This document shows positions 42,285-50,400 of a stretch of 64,000 nt of DNA, one piece after another. The stretch spans positions 1 to 64,000 of the forward strand of contig NZ_JOAK01000031.1 of NCBI RefSeq assembly GCF_000720455.1, given 5' to 3'. The notes below the pieces were generated by a model that saw only the letters and a list, made by a program, of their open reading frames with translations, searched no databases and had not been told where the DNA came from. This DNA comes from Streptomyces virginiae (GTDB lineage Bacteria; Actinomycetota; Actinomycetes; Streptomycetales; Streptomycetaceae). A program made the position numbers and the translations under genes. Every line of letters begins with the position of its first letter. Positions within the stretch are counted from its first letter, which is position 1.

Positions 42285-42749
42285 ATGCCCGACTACCCGG
42301 CCCGCCCGACACTCCCCGAACCGCTCCGGTACGAGGACGCGATCCTCTACCCGCCGGCCGTCGTCGAACGGCGGATGCTGCCCGCCGAGATACCGCCCGG
42401 CGTCCAGTACGTCACCCTCCCCGACGGCACCCGCACTCTCGCCTACACCCCCCAGCCGCAGACCCCGCCCGCGCGTCCGGTCCCCACATGGGCCAAGACC
42501 ACCGCGCTCCTCGCCCCGACCGTCGGTGGAGGTATCGCGGCCGCCTCCGCCGGGCTCGCCTACGCCGCCCCGGGACTGATTGCCCTAGCCGAAGCCCTCT
42601 GGGCCACCGTCGCCCTCATCGCCGCTGGCGCCGTCGTTGTCCTGGCCCGCCCCCGCCGAGCCACCAACCGACCGACCACCCACATCACCCAGCACGTCAC
42701 CGCAACCGGACTCTTCGGCCGCGCCACCGGAACCATCAACCACCGCTGA
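42285..42749 (+). CDS. Small membrane protein (DUF6251-like spread protein)
   Basis: A 154-residue protein with a Pro-rich N-terminus, two adjacent membrane helices (about residues 75-97 and 100-118) and a polar tail with THITQHVTATGLFGRATG. It looks like the SpdA/SpdD-type spread proteins or DUF6251 of AICEs, judged from memory. GGAGG lies 6 bases before the ATG. It may be transcribed separately from traB. Confidence 0.7.
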   Translation: MPDYPARPTLPEPLRYEDAILYPPAVVERRMLPAEIPPGVQYVTLPDGTRTLAYTPQPQTPPARPVPTWAKTTALLAPTVGGGIAAASAGLAYAAPGLIALAEALWATVALIAAGAVVVLARPRRATNRPTTHITQHVTATGLFGRATGTINHR

Positions 42750-42830
42750 AACACGGAAGGGCGGCCCCCGTCTCGCCAAAGCCTGGGGCCGCCCTGTTCT
42801 CCCGATCCACATGACCTGGAGGTCTTCAGC

Positions 42831-43559
42831 ATGACCCATCCCATCCCGATCCGGCGAGTGCCCGGCGACCGCCCCTGGCTGTTGGACCTGTTCTCCTGCG
42901 CCGGCGGCGCCGCCATGGGCTACCACCGAGCCGGGTTTGACGTCGTCGGAGTCGACATCGCCCCTCGTCCCAACTACCCGTTCACCTTCCACTGGGCCGA
43001 CGCGCTGGAGTTCCTGGCGGACCTGATCGCCACGGGGGAGATCGAGCGGTTCGCGTTCGTCCACTCCTCGCCGCCGTGCCAGGCCAAGTGCAATCTGTCC
43101 GTCGGCACCAATCGGTCCCGTAACTGGGGCGGCATCCACGTCGACCTGGTGGCCCCCACGCGCCTGCTGCTCCAGGCGTCCGGACTGCCGTACGTGATCG
43201 AGCAACCCAACGGCAAGGCGGAGATCCGCAAGGACGTATGGCTGTGCGGGGAGATGTTCTCCCTCGACGTCCTACGCCACCGCAACTTCGAACTCGGCGG
43301 CTGGACCGCCCCACAGCCGCCACACCCCAAGCACCGGGGCCGCGTACGGGGGTGGCGCCACGGCGAGTACCACGACGGCCCGTACGTCGCCCCCTACGGC
43401 AACGGCGGCGGCAAGCCCACCGTCCCCGAGCTTCAGGCCGCCATGGGCATCACGTGGACCGACGTCCGCGAGGAGCTGACCGAGGCCATCCCGCCGGCGT
43501 TCTCCCAGTGGCTCGGCACCGCGTTCCTCACCCGCACCCGCACGGGGGTGGCCGCGTGA
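42831..43559 (+). CDS. DNA cytosine C5-methyltransferase-like protein
   Basis: A 242-residue protein with C5-methyltransferase motifs: SAM-binding LLDLFSCAGGAAMGYHRAGF (motif I, about residue 17), VGVDI, and the catalytic SSPPCQ (motif IV, about residue 80), then YVIEQPNGK (motif VI-like). It is short for the family and has a small recognition region, like methylases of actinophages and AICEs. It ends in a GTGA overlap with the primase gene. Whether it protects the element from the methylation-dependent nuclease also on board, or creates its target, is an open question. Confidence 0.82.
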   Translation: MTHPIPIRRVPGDRPWLLDLFSCAGGAAMGYHRAGFDVVGVDIAPRPNYPFTFHWADALEFLADLIATGEIERFAFVHSSPPCQAKCNLSVGTNRSRNWGGIHVDLVAPTRLLLQASGLPYVIEQPNGKAEIRKDVWLCGEMFSLDVLRHRNFELGGWTAPQPPHPKHRGRVRGWRHGEYHDGPYVAPYGNGGGKPTVPELQAAMGITWTDVREELTEAIPPAFSQWLGTAFLTRTRTGVAA

Positions 43560-44485
43560 GTGACCTGTCGTCCATCGACCTGCCGGGCCTGAACCTGCTT
43601 GCCCACGCAGTCCTTGCCACCGAGCGCGGCTGGCACGTCTTCCCCCTCCGCCCCCGCGACAAGCGGCCCGCCGGCCACCCCGAACGCGCCTGCCCCCGCA
43701 CCGGCCGGTGCACGGACGGACACCGAACACCGGAGCAAAGGGCCACCACCGACCCCGACCTCTTGGCCGCGGCATGGACCCACGCCCCGTACAACATCGG
43801 TATCGCCACGGGCCCGTCCGGGCTGCTCGTGATCGATCTCGACACGCTCAAAGCCAAGGACAAGAAGGGAACGCCTGACGGCGTCGCCCTCTTCGAAGCG
43901 CTCTGCGAGCGAGCCGGGCACGCCGTCCCCCTCACCCACCGAGTGCGGACCGCGCGCGGCGGGGTGCATCTGTACTTCACTCAGCCCACCGGTGCCCGGC
44001 TCGGGAACACGGCCGGACATCTCGGCAAGCACATCGACACCCGGGGGTGGGGCGGCTACGTCGTCGCCCCAGGCAGCAGCACCCCGGACGGGGCGTACGA
44101 GATCCTCGACAGCCGCCCGCCCGTACCACTGCCTGACTGGCTCCACATCGCACTAACCGCCCCGCGCGAGCCCAACCGCTCCCCGATCCCGGCTCCGGCC
44201 GTGGTCCTGGGCAGCGGGACCCGCGCCGCCGAGGCAGCGCTGGAGCGCGAGACGGCCACCGTCAGGGCGACCCAAGAGGGTGGCAGGAACGCTCAGTTGC
44301 TCACCTCAGTGCGGGCGGTGGGGCGATTCGTCGCGTGGGGCGACATCCCCCGGCACGTGGCCGAGGAGGCTTTTCAAGCGGCGGGGGAGGCGGCCGGACT
44401 GTCGGCGGCCGAGTGCCGGGCCACGATCCGTAGCGCGCTCGACTGGTCCATCCGCACGGCCCGCCCCCGGTCGGCCGCCGCGTGA
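43556..44485 (+). CDS. Bifunctional DNA primase/polymerase (prim-pol)
   Basis: A 309-residue prim-pol domain protein (AEP superfamily) predicted to prime element replication. Features: GWHVFPLRPRDKRPAGHP (about residue 27), the acidic pair in GPSGLLVIDLDTLK (about 95), then RTARGGVHLYF and IDTRGWGGYVVAPGS (about 150-170). The C-terminal helices may contact the next protein. GTG start in a 4-base overlap with the methyltransferase; its stop overlaps the DUF3631 gene likewise. Confidence 0.88.
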   Translation: MSDLSSIDLPGLNLLAHAVLATERGWHVFPLRPRDKRPAGHPERACPRTGRCTDGHRTPEQRATTDPDLLAAAWTHAPYNIGIATGPSGLLVIDLDTLKAKDKKGTPDGVALFEALCERAGHAVPLTHRVRTARGGVHLYFTQPTGARLGNTAGHLGKHIDTRGWGGYVVAPGSSTPDGAYEILDSRPPVPLPDWLHIALTAPREPNRSPIPAPAVVLGSGTRAAEAALERETATVRATQEGGRNAQLLTSVRAVGRFVAWGDIPRHVAEEAFQAAGEAAGLSAAECRATIRSALDWSIRTARPRSAAA

Positions 44486-45852
44486 CCAGCCCCGGAACCT
44501 ATCCCTTGAAAAGCCCCACCCCCACCGCTCCCCGGCCCGCAGCCGCCGAAGCGGCCCTGCCGCAGGACGCCGTGGGCGCCCAAGAGGTCGTCGCCGAAGG
44601 CGTCCCTCCTGGCTCTGACCCGCACCCGGCCGACCACACGGACCACACCCCCGCTCCCCCACGGAGGGAAACCCGCATGCCCGAGCCCATGGACGGCGCC
44701 GCCCTGCTCGACGAGATCGAGCGCTTCCACCGCCGCTTCAACATCTTCCCCATGGAGGCCGCCTACGTCGCCGTGACCCTGTGGGACGCACACGCCCACC
44801 TCCTGGACTGCTTCGACGCGACACCCCGCCTGGCATTCCTCTCCCCGGAGCCCGCCAGCGGCAAGAGCCGGGCCCTGGAGATCGTCGAGACACTCGCCCC
44901 GTACCCGATGGTCGCGGTGAACGCCTCCGCCTCCGCCCTCTTCCGCGCCGTGTCCGGGATGGATGCTCGCCCCACGATCCTCTTCGACGAGATCGACACC
45001 GTCTTCGGCCCCAAGGCCGGAGAGAACGAACAGCTCCGCGGCTTCCTCAACGCCGGACACCGCCGCTCCGGAGTCATGTACCGGTGCGTCGGCGACGGAT
45101 CCAACCAGCAGGTACAGGAGTTCCCCTCCTTCTGCGCGGTCGCCGTCGCCGGACTCGGCTCCCTCCCGGACACGATCCTCACCCGCTCCGTCATCGTCCG
45201 CATGCGCCGCCGGGCCCCCAACGAGCACGTCGAACCCTTCCGACAGCGCTTCCACGAGAAGGAAGGCCACGCGCTCCGCGACCGCCTCGCCGCCTGGGCC
45301 GACAGCGTCCGCCACCTCGTCGAAGGCTCCTTCCCGCAGATGCCTGAAGGCGTCACCGACAGGCCCGCCGACGTGTGGGAGCCGCTCCTCGCGATCGCCG
45401 AGGCTGCTGGCGGGACTTGGCCCGAGCGGGCCCGCGCAGCGTGCTCCGAGATGGTCAACGAACTCGCCGCCGACGACAAGGGCTCCACCGGGATCCGGCT
45501 CCTCACCGACCTTCGCGACCAGGTCTTCGGCGACGCCGACAAGCTCCCCACTGTCATCATCCTCGACCGGCTCAACGCCCTCGAAGACGCACCCTGGGCG
45601 GACATGGGCGGCAAGCCGCTCGACTCCCGCTCCCTCGCCCGGATCCTGCGCGAGTACACCACCGGCGGCAACAAGCCCATCGCCGCCCGCCCCGTCCGCA
45701 CCGGCGCCGGCGTCGTCCGCGGCTACTACGCCGAAGACCTCCACGACGCGTGGACCCGGTACTGCCCTCCCCGGACGTCCGCTACATCCGCTACATCCGC
45801 TACATCCGCTAAGTCGTCGCTCGACACCGCCCTGACCAGCGGCAACACGTAG
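44482..45852 (+). CDS. DUF3631 P-loop ATPase, replication protein
   Basis: A 456-residue protein. After a Pro/Ala-rich leader (1-65), it has a P-loop ATPase core: Walker A SPEPASGKSR (about residue 120) and Walker B PTILFDEIDTVF (about 167), and a DUF3631 helical C-terminus. Paired with prim-pol it likely acts as the helicase/initiator of AICE replication. The tail SATSATSATSA is encoded by the first iterons of the origin, so gene and origin overlap. GTG start overlapping the prim-pol stop. Confidence 0.86.
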   Translation: MTSPGTYPLKSPTPTAPRPAAAEAALPQDAVGAQEVVAEGVPPGSDPHPADHTDHTPAPPRRETRMPEPMDGAALLDEIERFHRRFNIFPMEAAYVAVTLWDAHAHLLDCFDATPRLAFLSPEPASGKSRALEIVETLAPYPMVAVNASASALFRAVSGMDARPTILFDEIDTVFGPKAGENEQLRGFLNAGHRRSGVMYRCVGDGSNQQVQEFPSFCAVAVAGLGSLPDTILTRSVIVRMRRRAPNEHVEPFRQRFHEKEGHALRDRLAAWADSVRHLVEGSFPQMPEGVTDRPADVWEPLLAIAEAAGGTWPERARAACSEMVNELAADDKGSTGIRLLTDLRDQVFGDADKLPTVIILDRLNALEDAPWADMGGKPLDSRSLARILREYTTGGNKPIAARPVRTGAGVVRGYYAEDLHDAWTRYCPPRTSATSATSATSAKSSLDTALTSGNT

Positions 45853-46012
45853 CGGGCGCGGCGAATTCGTCCGCTACACCCACTCACCACATCCGCTACA
45901 TCCGCTACACCTCTGGGCTCGTGTAGCGGACCGATCCGCTACACGAGCACCCATCCGCTACACCCAACGGGGCTCTGACCTGCGATGTAGCGGATGTAGC
46001 GGATGTAGCGGA
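45778..46012. repeat. Iteron array, candidate replication origin
   Basis: Twelve exact copies of the 9-mer TCCGCTACA: eight on the plus strand (45778, 45787, 45796, 45870, 45892, 45901, 45935, 45954) and four inverted (45922, 45986, 45995, 46004), plus two degenerate copies. Three tandem forward units at the left end mirror three tandem inverted units at the right. A 13-base-arm inverted repeat (45918-45947) lies in the centre. Between rep and xis genes this is the expected oriV of the element. Confidence 0.85.
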
Positions 46013-46045
46013 CCTCCCAGAGAACCCGACCTCGCTGGAGAACAC

Positions 46046-46282
46046 ATGGCCGATCGCTCCGACCCCCGCGCCACCCTCCGGCGCGGGCTCCCCGACCGCT
46101 ATCTCACTCCCGACGACATCGCCGCCCTGCTCGGCGTCCCGCTGGAGACCGTCTACCAGTGGCGCAAGAAGCGGACCGGACCGCCCGGATTCCGCGTGGG
46201 CAAGCACCTGCGGTACGACCCCGACGCCGTGCACAGCTGGATCGCCGAGCAGATGCAGGCGGACATCAGCCAAGCCGCCTGA
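46046..46282 (+). CDS. xis: Excisionase (MerR-like HTH)
   Basis: A 78-residue DNA-binding protein: YLTPDDIAALLGVPLETVYQ, then a Trp-Arg-Lys-Lys segment and GFRVGKHLRYDPDAVHSWI, the helix-turn-helix-17/excisionase fold. It directs the integrase to excision. GGAG precedes the ATG. It sits between the iterons and int, as in most AICEs. Confidence 0.9.
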   Translation: MADRSDPRATLRRGLPDRYLTPDDIAALLGVPLETVYQWRKKRTGPPGFRVGKHLRYDPDAVHSWIAEQMQADISQAA

Positions 46283-46299
46283 CCGACCACCACAACCGC

Positions 46300-46329
46300 C
46301 GAGGGCGGGCCCGCCAGAGCCCGCCCTCG
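46300..46329. terminator. Hairpin between xis and int
   Basis: CGAGGGCGGGC/GCCCGCCCTCG, 11-base perfect arms, between the xis stop and the int start; may reduce read-through into int. Confidence 0.65.
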
Positions 46330-46353
46330 CTGCGTTCCCAGAAAGGCCCACAC

Positions 46354-47619
46354 GTGGCAGGCCACATCCAAGACCGCTGGTACAAGACCGAACCCGGCCC
46401 CTCCGGAAAGCCGGCGCGGGTAAAGACCGACCGGTACGGCACCGGCCTTCGCTACCGCGCCCGGTACATCGGGCCCGACGGCACCGAGAAGAGCAAGTCG
46501 TTTCGCGACCGTGAGAAGCGCCTCGCCGAACAGTGGCTCGCGAACATCGAGGCGGACATGTCCCGCGGCGCCTACGTCGACCCGTCCGCCGGCCGCACCA
46601 CGTTCCGCCAGTACGGGGAGAAGTGGATCGCGGCGCAGACGACCGACATGACGACGCGCACGACGGTGGAGGTACAGCTCCGGCTGCACGCGTTCCCGCA
46701 CATCGGCCCACGCCCCCTCGGCTCGTTCAAGCCGGAACACATCCGGGAGTGGCTCGGCACCCTGGAGAACGTGCTGCCGAAATCCTCATATCGGCGCGTC
46801 ATCTTCAACACCGTGTCGGCCGTGCTGACCGCGGCCGTGGAGGACGGGCACCTCCTCAAGAATCCGTGCCGCGCCACATCAGTCCGGGCGCCGCTTCCTG
46901 CTACTCCCCGCGTACGTCCGTGGACCGCCGAGCGAGTCTTCGCCGTTCGGTCCGCGCTCCCCGCGCGGTACCGGGCGATGGCTGACGTCGGTGGCGGGTG
47001 CGGGCTCCGACAGGGCGAGATCTTCGGGCTCGCCGAGGACGCGGTGAGCCGCGCGACAGGATGGCTGCACGTCGATTGCCAGGTGAAGGTGGTCAACGGG
47101 CACCTTGTGTTCTCGCCGCCCAAGCGCAGCAAGGAGCGGGATGTTCCTCTCCCCGATCGTGTCGCGCGCGTCCTCAAGCAGCACAGCAAGGAGTTCGCGC
47201 CCGTGGACGTCACCTTGCCCTGGCTACGGCCGGACGGGCCTCCCGTCACCAAGCGACTACTCTTCTCGCTCGCTGGCGGTGGAGCCGTGCGGCGGACCGA
47301 CTTCAACACGCGTGTGTGGAAGCCCGCCCTCGTCGAGGCCGGGGTGATCGAGGAGCCGAAGCCCGGACAGCGGCACGAGGCCGCGCGTGAGCACGGAATG
47401 CATGCGCTGAGGCACTTCTACGCCTCGGTGCTGCTGGACGCCGGGGAGAACATCAAGGCGCTCAGCACTTACCTGGGGCACGGCGACCCCGGCTTCACGC
47501 TCCGGACCTACACGCACCTCATGCCGAGCAGTGAGGGGCGGACCCGGAAGGCCGTGGACGGGATGTATGAGGCATCGGATTCTGCGGCTGACGGCCCACA
47601 GACGGCCCAGGGCCAGTGA
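46354..47619 (+). CDS. int: Tyrosine site-specific integrase
   Basis: A 421-residue phage-type integrase that recombines attP with the glnA2 3' end. An N-terminal arm-binding part (GHIQDRWYKTEPG to about residue 70), a SAM-like core-binding domain (about 80-180) and the catalytic domain follow. Catalytic residues: Arg in GCGLRQGE (about 219), HALRH (about 350), the LGH box and Tyr in RTYTHL (about 387). GTG start gives VAGHIQDRWY; no strong ribosome binding site. Its stop is 76 bases from the glnA2 stop, i.e. at the right att site. Confidence 0.93.
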   Translation: MAGHIQDRWYKTEPGPSGKPARVKTDRYGTGLRYRARYIGPDGTEKSKSFRDREKRLAEQWLANIEADMSRGAYVDPSAGRTTFRQYGEKWIAAQTTDMTTRTTVEVQLRLHAFPHIGPRPLGSFKPEHIREWLGTLENVLPKSSYRRVIFNTVSAVLTAAVEDGHLLKNPCRATSVRAPLPATPRVRPWTAERVFAVRSALPARYRAMADVGGGCGLRQGEIFGLAEDAVSRATGWLHVDCQVKVVNGHLVFSPPKRSKERDVPLPDRVARVLKQHSKEFAPVDVTLPWLRPDGPPVTKRLLFSLAGGGAVRRTDFNTRVWKPALVEAGVIEEPKPGQRHEAAREHGMHALRHFYASVLLDAGENIKALSTYLGHGDPGFTLRTYTHLMPSSEGRTRKAVDGMYEASDSAADGPQTAQGQ

Positions 47620-47623
47620 GACG

Positions 47624-47660
47624 ACTCAGGGCCGGCGGTCGATGACCACCGGCCCTGAGT
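47624..47660. terminator. Element-borne glnA2/int terminator
   Basis: ACTCAGGGCCGG/CCGGCCCTGAGT with an inner GGTC/GACC stem, a diverged homologue of 29578-29612. It separates convergent int and glnA2. A second inverted repeat GTCAGAAAATTCTGAC follows at 47661-47676 and may be an integrase/excisionase site. Confidence 0.8.
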
Positions 47661-47694
47661 GTCAGAAAATTCTGACAGTGGCGCTGACCTGCGA

Positions 47695-49056
47695 TTACAG
47701 GACCGGGAGGTTCTTGCGGAGTTCGAAGGCGGTGACCTCCGAGCGGTATTCCTCCCACTCCTGCTTCTTGTTGCGCAGGAAGAAGTCGAAGACGTGTTCG
47801 CCGAGGGTTTCGGCGACCAGTTCGCTGCGTTCCATCAGGGAGATGGCCTCGCCGAGGTTCTGCGGGAGGGGTTCGATGCCCATCGCGCGGCGTTCGGCGT
47901 CGGAGAGGGCCCAGACGTCGTCGTCGGCGCCCGCCGGGAGTTCGTAGCCCTCCTCGATGCCCTTGAGGCCGGCCGCCAGGAGGACGGCGTACGTGAGGTA
48001 GGGGTTGGCGCCCGAGTCGATCGAGCGGACCTCGATGCGGGAGGAGCCCATCTTGCCCGGCTTGTACATCGGGACGCGGATCAGGGCCGAGCGGTTGTTG
48101 TGGCCCCAGCAGATGTACGAGGGGGCCTCGCCGCCCGCGCCGGCGCTGCGCGAGGAGCCGCCCCAGATGCGCTTGTACGAATTGACCCACTGGTTGGTGA
48201 CCGCGGCCGTCTCGGCGGCGTGCTTGAGCAGGCCCGCGATGAAGGAACGGCCGACCTTCGAGAGCTGGTACTCGGCGCCCGACTCGTAGAAGGCGTTGCG
48301 GTCGCCCTCGAAGAGGGAGAGGTGGGTGTGCATGCCCGAACCCGGGTACTCCGAGAACGGCTTCGGCATGAAGGTGGCCTGGACGCCCTGTTCCAGGGCG
48401 ACCTGCTTCATGACCAGGCGGAAGGTCATGATGTTGTCGGCCGTGGAGAGCGCGTCGGCGTAGCGCAGGTCGATCTCCTGCTGGCCCGGGGCGCCCTCGT
48501 GGTGGCTGAACTCCACCGAGATCCCCATCGATTCGAGCATGGTGATCGCCTGGCGGCGGAAGTCCATGCCCACGTTCTGCGGGGTGTGGTCGAAGTAGCC
48601 GGAGTTGTCGGCCGGGACGGGGCGGGTCCCGTCCAGCGGCTTGTCCTTCAGCAGGAAGAACTCGATCTCCGGGTGGGTGTAGAAGGTGAAGCCCAGGTCG
48701 GAGGTCTTGGCGAGGATGCGCTTGAGGACGTAGCGCGGGTCCGCGAAGGACGGCGAGCCGTCCGGCATGAGGATGTCGCAGAACATGCGGGCGGTGCCGG
48801 GGGCCTCGGCGCGCCACGGCAGTATCTGGAACGTGCTCGGGTCCGGCTTGGCGATCATGTCGGACTCGTAGACCCGTGCGAAGCCCTCGATGGCGGAGCC
48901 GTCGAAGCCGATGCCCTCGTCGAAGGCCTGCTCCAGCTCCGCGGGGGCGACCGCGACGGACTTGAGGAAGCCCAGTACGTCGGTGAACCACAGGCGCACG
49001 AAGCGGATGTCGCGCTCCTCAAGCGTCCGGAGGACGAATTCCTGCTGCTTGTCCAT
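47695..49056 (-). CDS. glnA2: Glutamine synthetase-like enzyme GlnA2
   Basis: A 453-residue type-I glutamine synthetase-fold protein. The N-terminal beta-grasp part (EERDIRFVRLWFTDVLGFLK) and catalytic region are complete (FFLLKDKPLDG, the GSGMHTHLSLFEGDRNAF loop, RIEVRSIDSGANPYL). In S. coelicolor the gene at this place, GlnA2, is a gamma-glutamylpolyamine synthetase rather than a true glutamine synthetase (from memory). The adenylylation-region consensus of GlnA is not evident near the C-terminus. Its last 28 codons, its stop codon (TAA, not the TAG of 29630) and its terminator were supplied by the integrated element, so the present gene is a hybrid of nearly identical protein sequence. AAGG precedes the ATG. 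Confidence 0.9.
   Translation of the reverse strand: MDKQQEFVLRTLEERDIRFVRLWFTDVLGFLKSVAVAPAELEQAFDEGIGFDGSAIEGFARVYESDMIAKPDPSTFQILPWRAEAPGTARMFCDILMPDGSPSFADPRYVLKRILAKTSDLGFTFYTHPEIEFFLLKDKPLDGTRPVPADNSGYFDHTPQNVGMDFRRQAITMLESMGISVEFSHHEGAPGQQEIDLRYADALSTADNIMTFRLVMKQVALEQGVQATFMPKPFSEYPGSGMHTHLSLFEGDRNAFYESGAEYQLSKVGRSFIAGLLKHAAETAAVTNQWVNSYKRIWGGSSRSAGAGGEAPSYICWGHNNRSALIRVPMYKPGKMGSSRIEVRSIDSGANPYLTYAVLLAAGLKGIEEGYELPAGADDDVWALSDAERRAMGIEPLPQNLGEAISLMERSELVAETLGEHVFDFFLRNKKQEWEEYRSEVTAFELRKNLPVL
47696..47782. repeat. Attachment-site direct repeat, right (att core)
   Basis: Right copy of the 87-base repeat, inside the 3' coding end of glnA2. Identical to the left copy over 47732-47782 (51 bases). 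Confidence 0.9.
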
Positions 49057-49228
49057 GCCTTCATCCTCGCAGTTCAGACGGCCTGTGCACCACCGCCTGA
49101 AGGGTCGCGGCACAGTCGGGTCGGCCCAGTATCGCCAGTGGTGGTTTCCGCCACATTACGCACCCGCGAAAGCTCACGGCACCCCCGCACTGACCTCGGC
49201 CCGGTCATGAGCATTACCATCTGCGCCC

Positions 49229-49642
49229 ATGGGGGGCCGGCAGTACACGCAGCGGGGGCGTCGGGGACGCTCCGTGCTCCGCCGCGCCGTCGTGCTGACC
49301 GTGCTCGGAGTGCTGGCCGGCGCGCTGTTCCTCTGCGCGCGATCCGGTGATCCGCACTCCGCATCCACGTCCGCATCCACGTCCGTCTCCGCCGCCGCCG
49401 CCGCCGAGGCTCGGGCGCACGGTACGGAGCACGCCGTCTGCGTGTCCCCGTACGACCTGCCCGGCTGCTCCCCTCTCGCGCACGTGACCCCGGCCGTGCT
49501 GCCCGTGCCGCCGCCCGCCGTGACCGTGACGGGCGGAGGGCCGCTGCCCTGCGCCCACGCGTCGGCCGCGGGGCGGATCCGGCCGCCCGAGCCGCTGACG
49601 CGCGCCCCCGACCTGCACGTTCTCCAGGTGCTGCGGACCTGA
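49229..49642 (+). CDS. Small membrane/secreted protein, unknown
   Basis: A 137-residue protein with a basic N-terminus, one hydrophobic segment (about residues 17-37, VVLTVLGVLAGALFLCA) and an Ala/Ser/Pro-rich outside part with four cysteines. No domain is recognised. It is divergent from glnA2 across 172 bases and precedes the DUF3105 gene, with which it may be co-transcribed. Confidence 0.62.
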   Translation: MGGRQYTQRGRRGRSVLRRAVVLTVLGVLAGALFLCARSGDPHSASTSASTSVSAAAAAEARAHGTEHAVCVSPYDLPGCSPLAHVTPAVLPVPPPAVTVTGGGPLPCAHASAAGRIRPPEPLTRAPDLHVLQVLRT

Positions 49643-49698
49643 CGGGTCCGGTTTTGCGTTCCGTCCACCCCCCTCATCACAAGAAGGAACCAGGGCAC

Positions 49699-50400
49699 AT
49701 GGCCAGCAACTCCGGCAGGACCCCCCAGCACACCGACCCGAACTCCCGCCAGGCGCGGATAGCCGAGATGCGCCGCGCCGAGAAGGCCCGGGAGCGGCGC
49801 AACAAGGCGATCGCGATCACCGTCTCGTCGGCCGTCGTCGTCGGTCTCGTCGGTTTCGGCGCCTGGGTGCTGATCGACCAGAAGCAGACCGAGCAGCGCA
49901 AGCAGGAGGCCGCGGAGCAGCTCCGCAAGGAGGCCGAGGAGATCCGCAAGCAGCCGGTCGAGGGCGAGCAGCTCTGGGACGCGAAGAAGCTCGGCCGCAA
50001 CCACGTCGAGACGCCGGTGAAGTACGAGATGAACCCGCCGGTCGGCGGTGACCACCACCCCCGCTGGATGAACTGCAACGGCGACGTCTACAAGACCCCG
50101 CTGCCCGAGGTGAACGCCGTCCACTCGCTGGAGCACGGCGCCGTCTGGGTGACGTACAACGAGAAGGCCGCCCCGGCCGACGTGGACAAGCTCGCCGCGA
50201 CCGTCGGCAAGACCCCGTACACGCTGATGAGCCCGGTCAAGGAGCAGACCGGTTCGATCATGCTGAGCGCGTGGGGCAAGCAGCTCACGGTGGACAGCGC
50301 GGACGACCCCCGCGTCACGCAGTTCTTCACCAAGTACGTGCAGGGCGAGCAGACCCCGGAGCCGGGCGCGGCCTGCACGAACGGGCTGGCCGCCAAGTGA
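49699..50400 (+). CDS. DUF3105 membrane protein
   Basis: A 233-residue protein: basic N-terminus, one membrane helix (about residues 36-57), a charged helix, then the extracellular DUF3105 domain with GGDHHPRWMNCNGDVYKT and HSLEHGAVWVTYN (conserved His and Cys residues that could bind metal). Function unknown. It is coupled by a GTGA overlap to the DUF305 gene, a pairing common in Streptomyces. ATG 49699 chosen for AAGGA upstream and the start of the conserved region. Confidence 0.88.
   Translation: MASNSGRTPQHTDPNSRQARIAEMRRAEKARERRNKAIAITVSSAVVVGLVGFGAWVLIDQKQTEQRKQEAAEQLRKEAEEIRKQPVEGEQLWDAKKLGRNHVETPVKYEMNPPVGGDHHPRWMNCNGDVYKTPLPEVNAVHSLEHGAVWVTYNEKAAPADVDKLAATVGKTPYTLMSPVKEQTGSIMLSAWGKQLTVDSADDPRVTQFFTKYVQGEQTPEPGAACTNGLAAK

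Larger units (their letters stand above)
29631..47782. mobile_element. Integrative element (AICE, pSAM2-like) in glnA2
   Basis: About 18 kb flanked by an 87-base direct repeat of the glnA2 3' end. It carries a tyrosine integrase and excisionase next to the right end, an iteron region, a prim-pol/DUF3631 replication pair, TraB and TraA-like transfer proteins, spread genes, a Pif-like Nudix/HD/XRE/GntR control block and a defence cargo at the left end. Gene content and order match actinomycete integrative and conjugative elements. Unlike pSAM2 or SLP1, whose attB sites are tRNA genes, this one uses a protein-coding gene. Confidence 0.9.

Noticed and set aside
45778..46012. Short repeats that might be a CRISPR array
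   Set aside because: Units are 9 bases, occur in both orientations with irregular gaps, and no cas gene is near; an iteron origin explains them.
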